A stretch of DNA of 64,000 bases from Desulfurococcaceae archaeon (GTDB taxonomy: Archaea > Thermoproteota > Thermoprotei_A > Sulfolobales > Desulfurococcaceae). The stretch spans positions 27,383 through 91,382 of the forward strand of contig JAPWUD010000003.1 of NCBI GenBank assembly GCA_028275705.1, written 5' to 3'. This document shows positions 62,937-64,000 of the stretch, piece by piece. The notes under the pieces were generated by a model. That model was not told the DNA's origin. It worked only from the letters and a program-made list of their open reading frames with translations, and did no database searches. Positions within the stretch are counted from its first letter, which is position 1; every line of letters begins with the position of its first letter. The translations under genes were made by a program, and so were the position numbers.

Positions 62937-64000
62937 GGCTTTACACCCGCATACGCTCTAATCAACTCATTACTTATAAAGCCCCTTAAGTCGGGGGGTA
63001 TGTTTTCAAGCGCTCTCTCTAAGTATACGTTATAACCATTGACAAGGGCATTTGATGACGACTCATAGATCGACCACGTGTATTGAAATACTACTCCTAG
63101 TGCAATAAGGCTTAACGCCATTGCAAAAAGCAAGTATTCAACCCACTTCTCCTTGATCAACCCTGTTTGCCTTCCACCTGTAGAGAACAATACTGCTGAT
63201 ATAACCTTCAAGTAGCCTGGTAGGGAGAGCGCTGATATAGCAATTAACAACACTGGTACTAGCGCTGATCCAGCGTTTAGATAACCCTGTGCAATATACC
63301 ACTTTGAGTAGAAGCCTATTAAGGGTATAAAGCCCGCTAAGCTTAGAAATCCGAGAATCATTGAGGCTGATGCTAGTGGGTAGTGTCTTCCAACACCCCT
63401 GATATCATCTAGATTTCTAGATCCAGCTGCATCAATGAATACACCGCTCGCCATGAAGAGCATTGATTTAGCTATACTATGTGCTACAACGTGTATGACT
63501 CCACCGGCTACAGCGTATTTAACCGCTGTATCATAACCAGTTAGAAACCCTGCAGAGACACCCATGTATGCAATACCCATGTGGCTTACAGTACTGTAGG
63601 CTAAGAGCCTCTTAATGTCATCCTGCCTCATCATCATTAAAGCACCAATGAAACCACTCACTACTCCCAAAAGGAACAATGCAAACATCACTATAGACCT
63701 GTATTCCCCGAGTGCAGAGTTCTCGCCGAATATTGTGTAGAGGAAGCGTGCAGTAGCGTAAACCCCTACATTGACTACAAGTCCAGATAAAGCAGCTGAA
63801 ACCGGTGTTGGAGCCTCTGGGTGTGCGTCGGGGAGCCAGAAGTGGTTGGGGAACAAGGCTGATTTATACGTGAATACCCAGAGTGCCAGTGCTATGGAGA
63901 GCAATGAGAGGTACTTCAATGTATCTGGGACTCTGACTAAGGGGGAGAATAGTAGCCATGGACGAGTAGCATAAGCTAATACACCCATGTTTACAGAGCC
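62933..64000 (-). CDS. NuoL/MbhH-type proton antiporter subunit, partial
   Basis: The frame is open to the window edge. The 351 visible residues from an internal Met (63988) hold LPDAHPEAPTPVSAALSG, LLAYSTVSHMGIAYMG and many spans. These match the proton-antiporter domain of complex I and membrane-bound hydrogenases. Roughly the first third (helices 1-5) lies outside. With the two genes downstream it forms part of an energy-converting hydrogenase/sulfane or similar complex. Confidence 0.88.
   Translation of the reverse strand, partial: GSVNMGVLAYATRPWLLFSPLVRVPDTLKYLSLLSIALALWVFTYKSALFPNHFWLPDAHPEAPTPVSAALSGLVVNVGVYATARFLYTIFGENSALGEYRSIVMFALFLLGVVSGFIGALMMMRQDDIKRLLAYSTVSHMGIAYMGVSAGFLTGYDTAVKYAVAGGVIHVVAHSIAKSMLFMASGVFIDAAGSRNLDDIRGVGRHYPLASASMILGFLSLAGFIPLIGFYSKWYIAQGYLNAGSALVPVLLIAISALSLPGYLKVISAVLFSTGGRQTGLIKEKWVEYLLFAMALSLIALGVVFQYTWSIYESSSNALVNGYNVYLERALENIPPDLRGFISNELIRAYAGVKP

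Overview
The window looks like chromosomal DNA of an anaerobic hyperthermophilic crenarchaeon, most likely of the Desulfurococcales (Staphylothermus / Desulfurococcus / Thermosphaera type). This rests on gene content: an ESCRT-III (CdvB-type) protein, the ribosomal proteins L38e, LX, L39e and L40e, archaeal aIF6, Spt5, RNase P Rpp21 and Nep1, two ferredoxin-dependent 2-oxoacid oxidoreductases, an oxygen-independent ribonucleotide reductase, and a giant secreted subtilase resembling the STABLE protease of Staphylothermus. Protein genes are AT-rich, use many TTG and GTG starts, and carry GGTG-type ribosome binding sites. GC-rich islands are almost all RNA genes or mobile-element ends. Species assignment is inference.

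Layout. 0-11 kb: alaS, then a long leftward translation/secretion run (rnp4-yhbY-S19e-PDCD5-L39e-L31e-aIF6-LX-pfdA-ftsY-secE-spt5-L11-L1-L10-L12) in which most genes touch or overlap. 11-17 kb: rightward nep1 and a deoxynucleotide block (intein-containing nrdD, nrdG, thyX, dcd). 17-31 kb: sfsA, a large SF2 helicase, ferrous iron uptake (feoA-feoB with a DtxR-type repressor and a candidate operator), L38e, phoU, translin, a glycosyltransferase, a metallo-beta-lactamase nuclease and an RHH/coiled-coil protein. 31-40 kb: a TatD-like hydrolase, an AIR-synthase-like enzyme, ESCRT-III, radical SAM, hxlB, a structured non-coding RNA candidate, ferritin and CitG-like. 40-48 kb: two four-subunit 2-oxoacid:ferredoxin oxidoreductases (leftward kor, rightward por) and a hydrogenase maturation protease. 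48-64 kb: geranylgeranyl reductase, speD, the subtilase, endonuclease V, L40e, a flippase-like protein, aRF1, a pilin-like protein and the end of a complex-I-like membrane module cut by the window edge.

Nine tRNA genes are present (Arg-TCT, Glu-CTC, Arg-CCT, Cys-GCA, Val-TAC, Tyr-GTA, Ala-CGC, Glu-TTC, Arg-GCG). Seven carry a 13-27 nt intron in the anticodon loop.

The most unusual layer is a dispersed family of transposase-less elements with IS200/IS605-type ends. All begin TTRCAACTGAAAG plus a GC hairpin and finish GGGGAGGAGGTCAG. Three copies of about 265-269 bp (34.4, 55.5 and 58.8 kb) share a hairpin-rich interior whose stems are kept by compensatory changes. A fourth (50.7 kb) has a different structured interior. 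A fifth is decayed (50.3 kb). Two 43-bp copies (21.9 and 39.1 kb) consist only of fused left and right ends. By analogy with TnpB-associated omega/reRNAs, the longer copies may be RNA-only relics of TnpB elements. One copy also supplies the Shine-Dalgarno sequence of a downstream gene. No CRISPR array and no intact transposase gene were seen.
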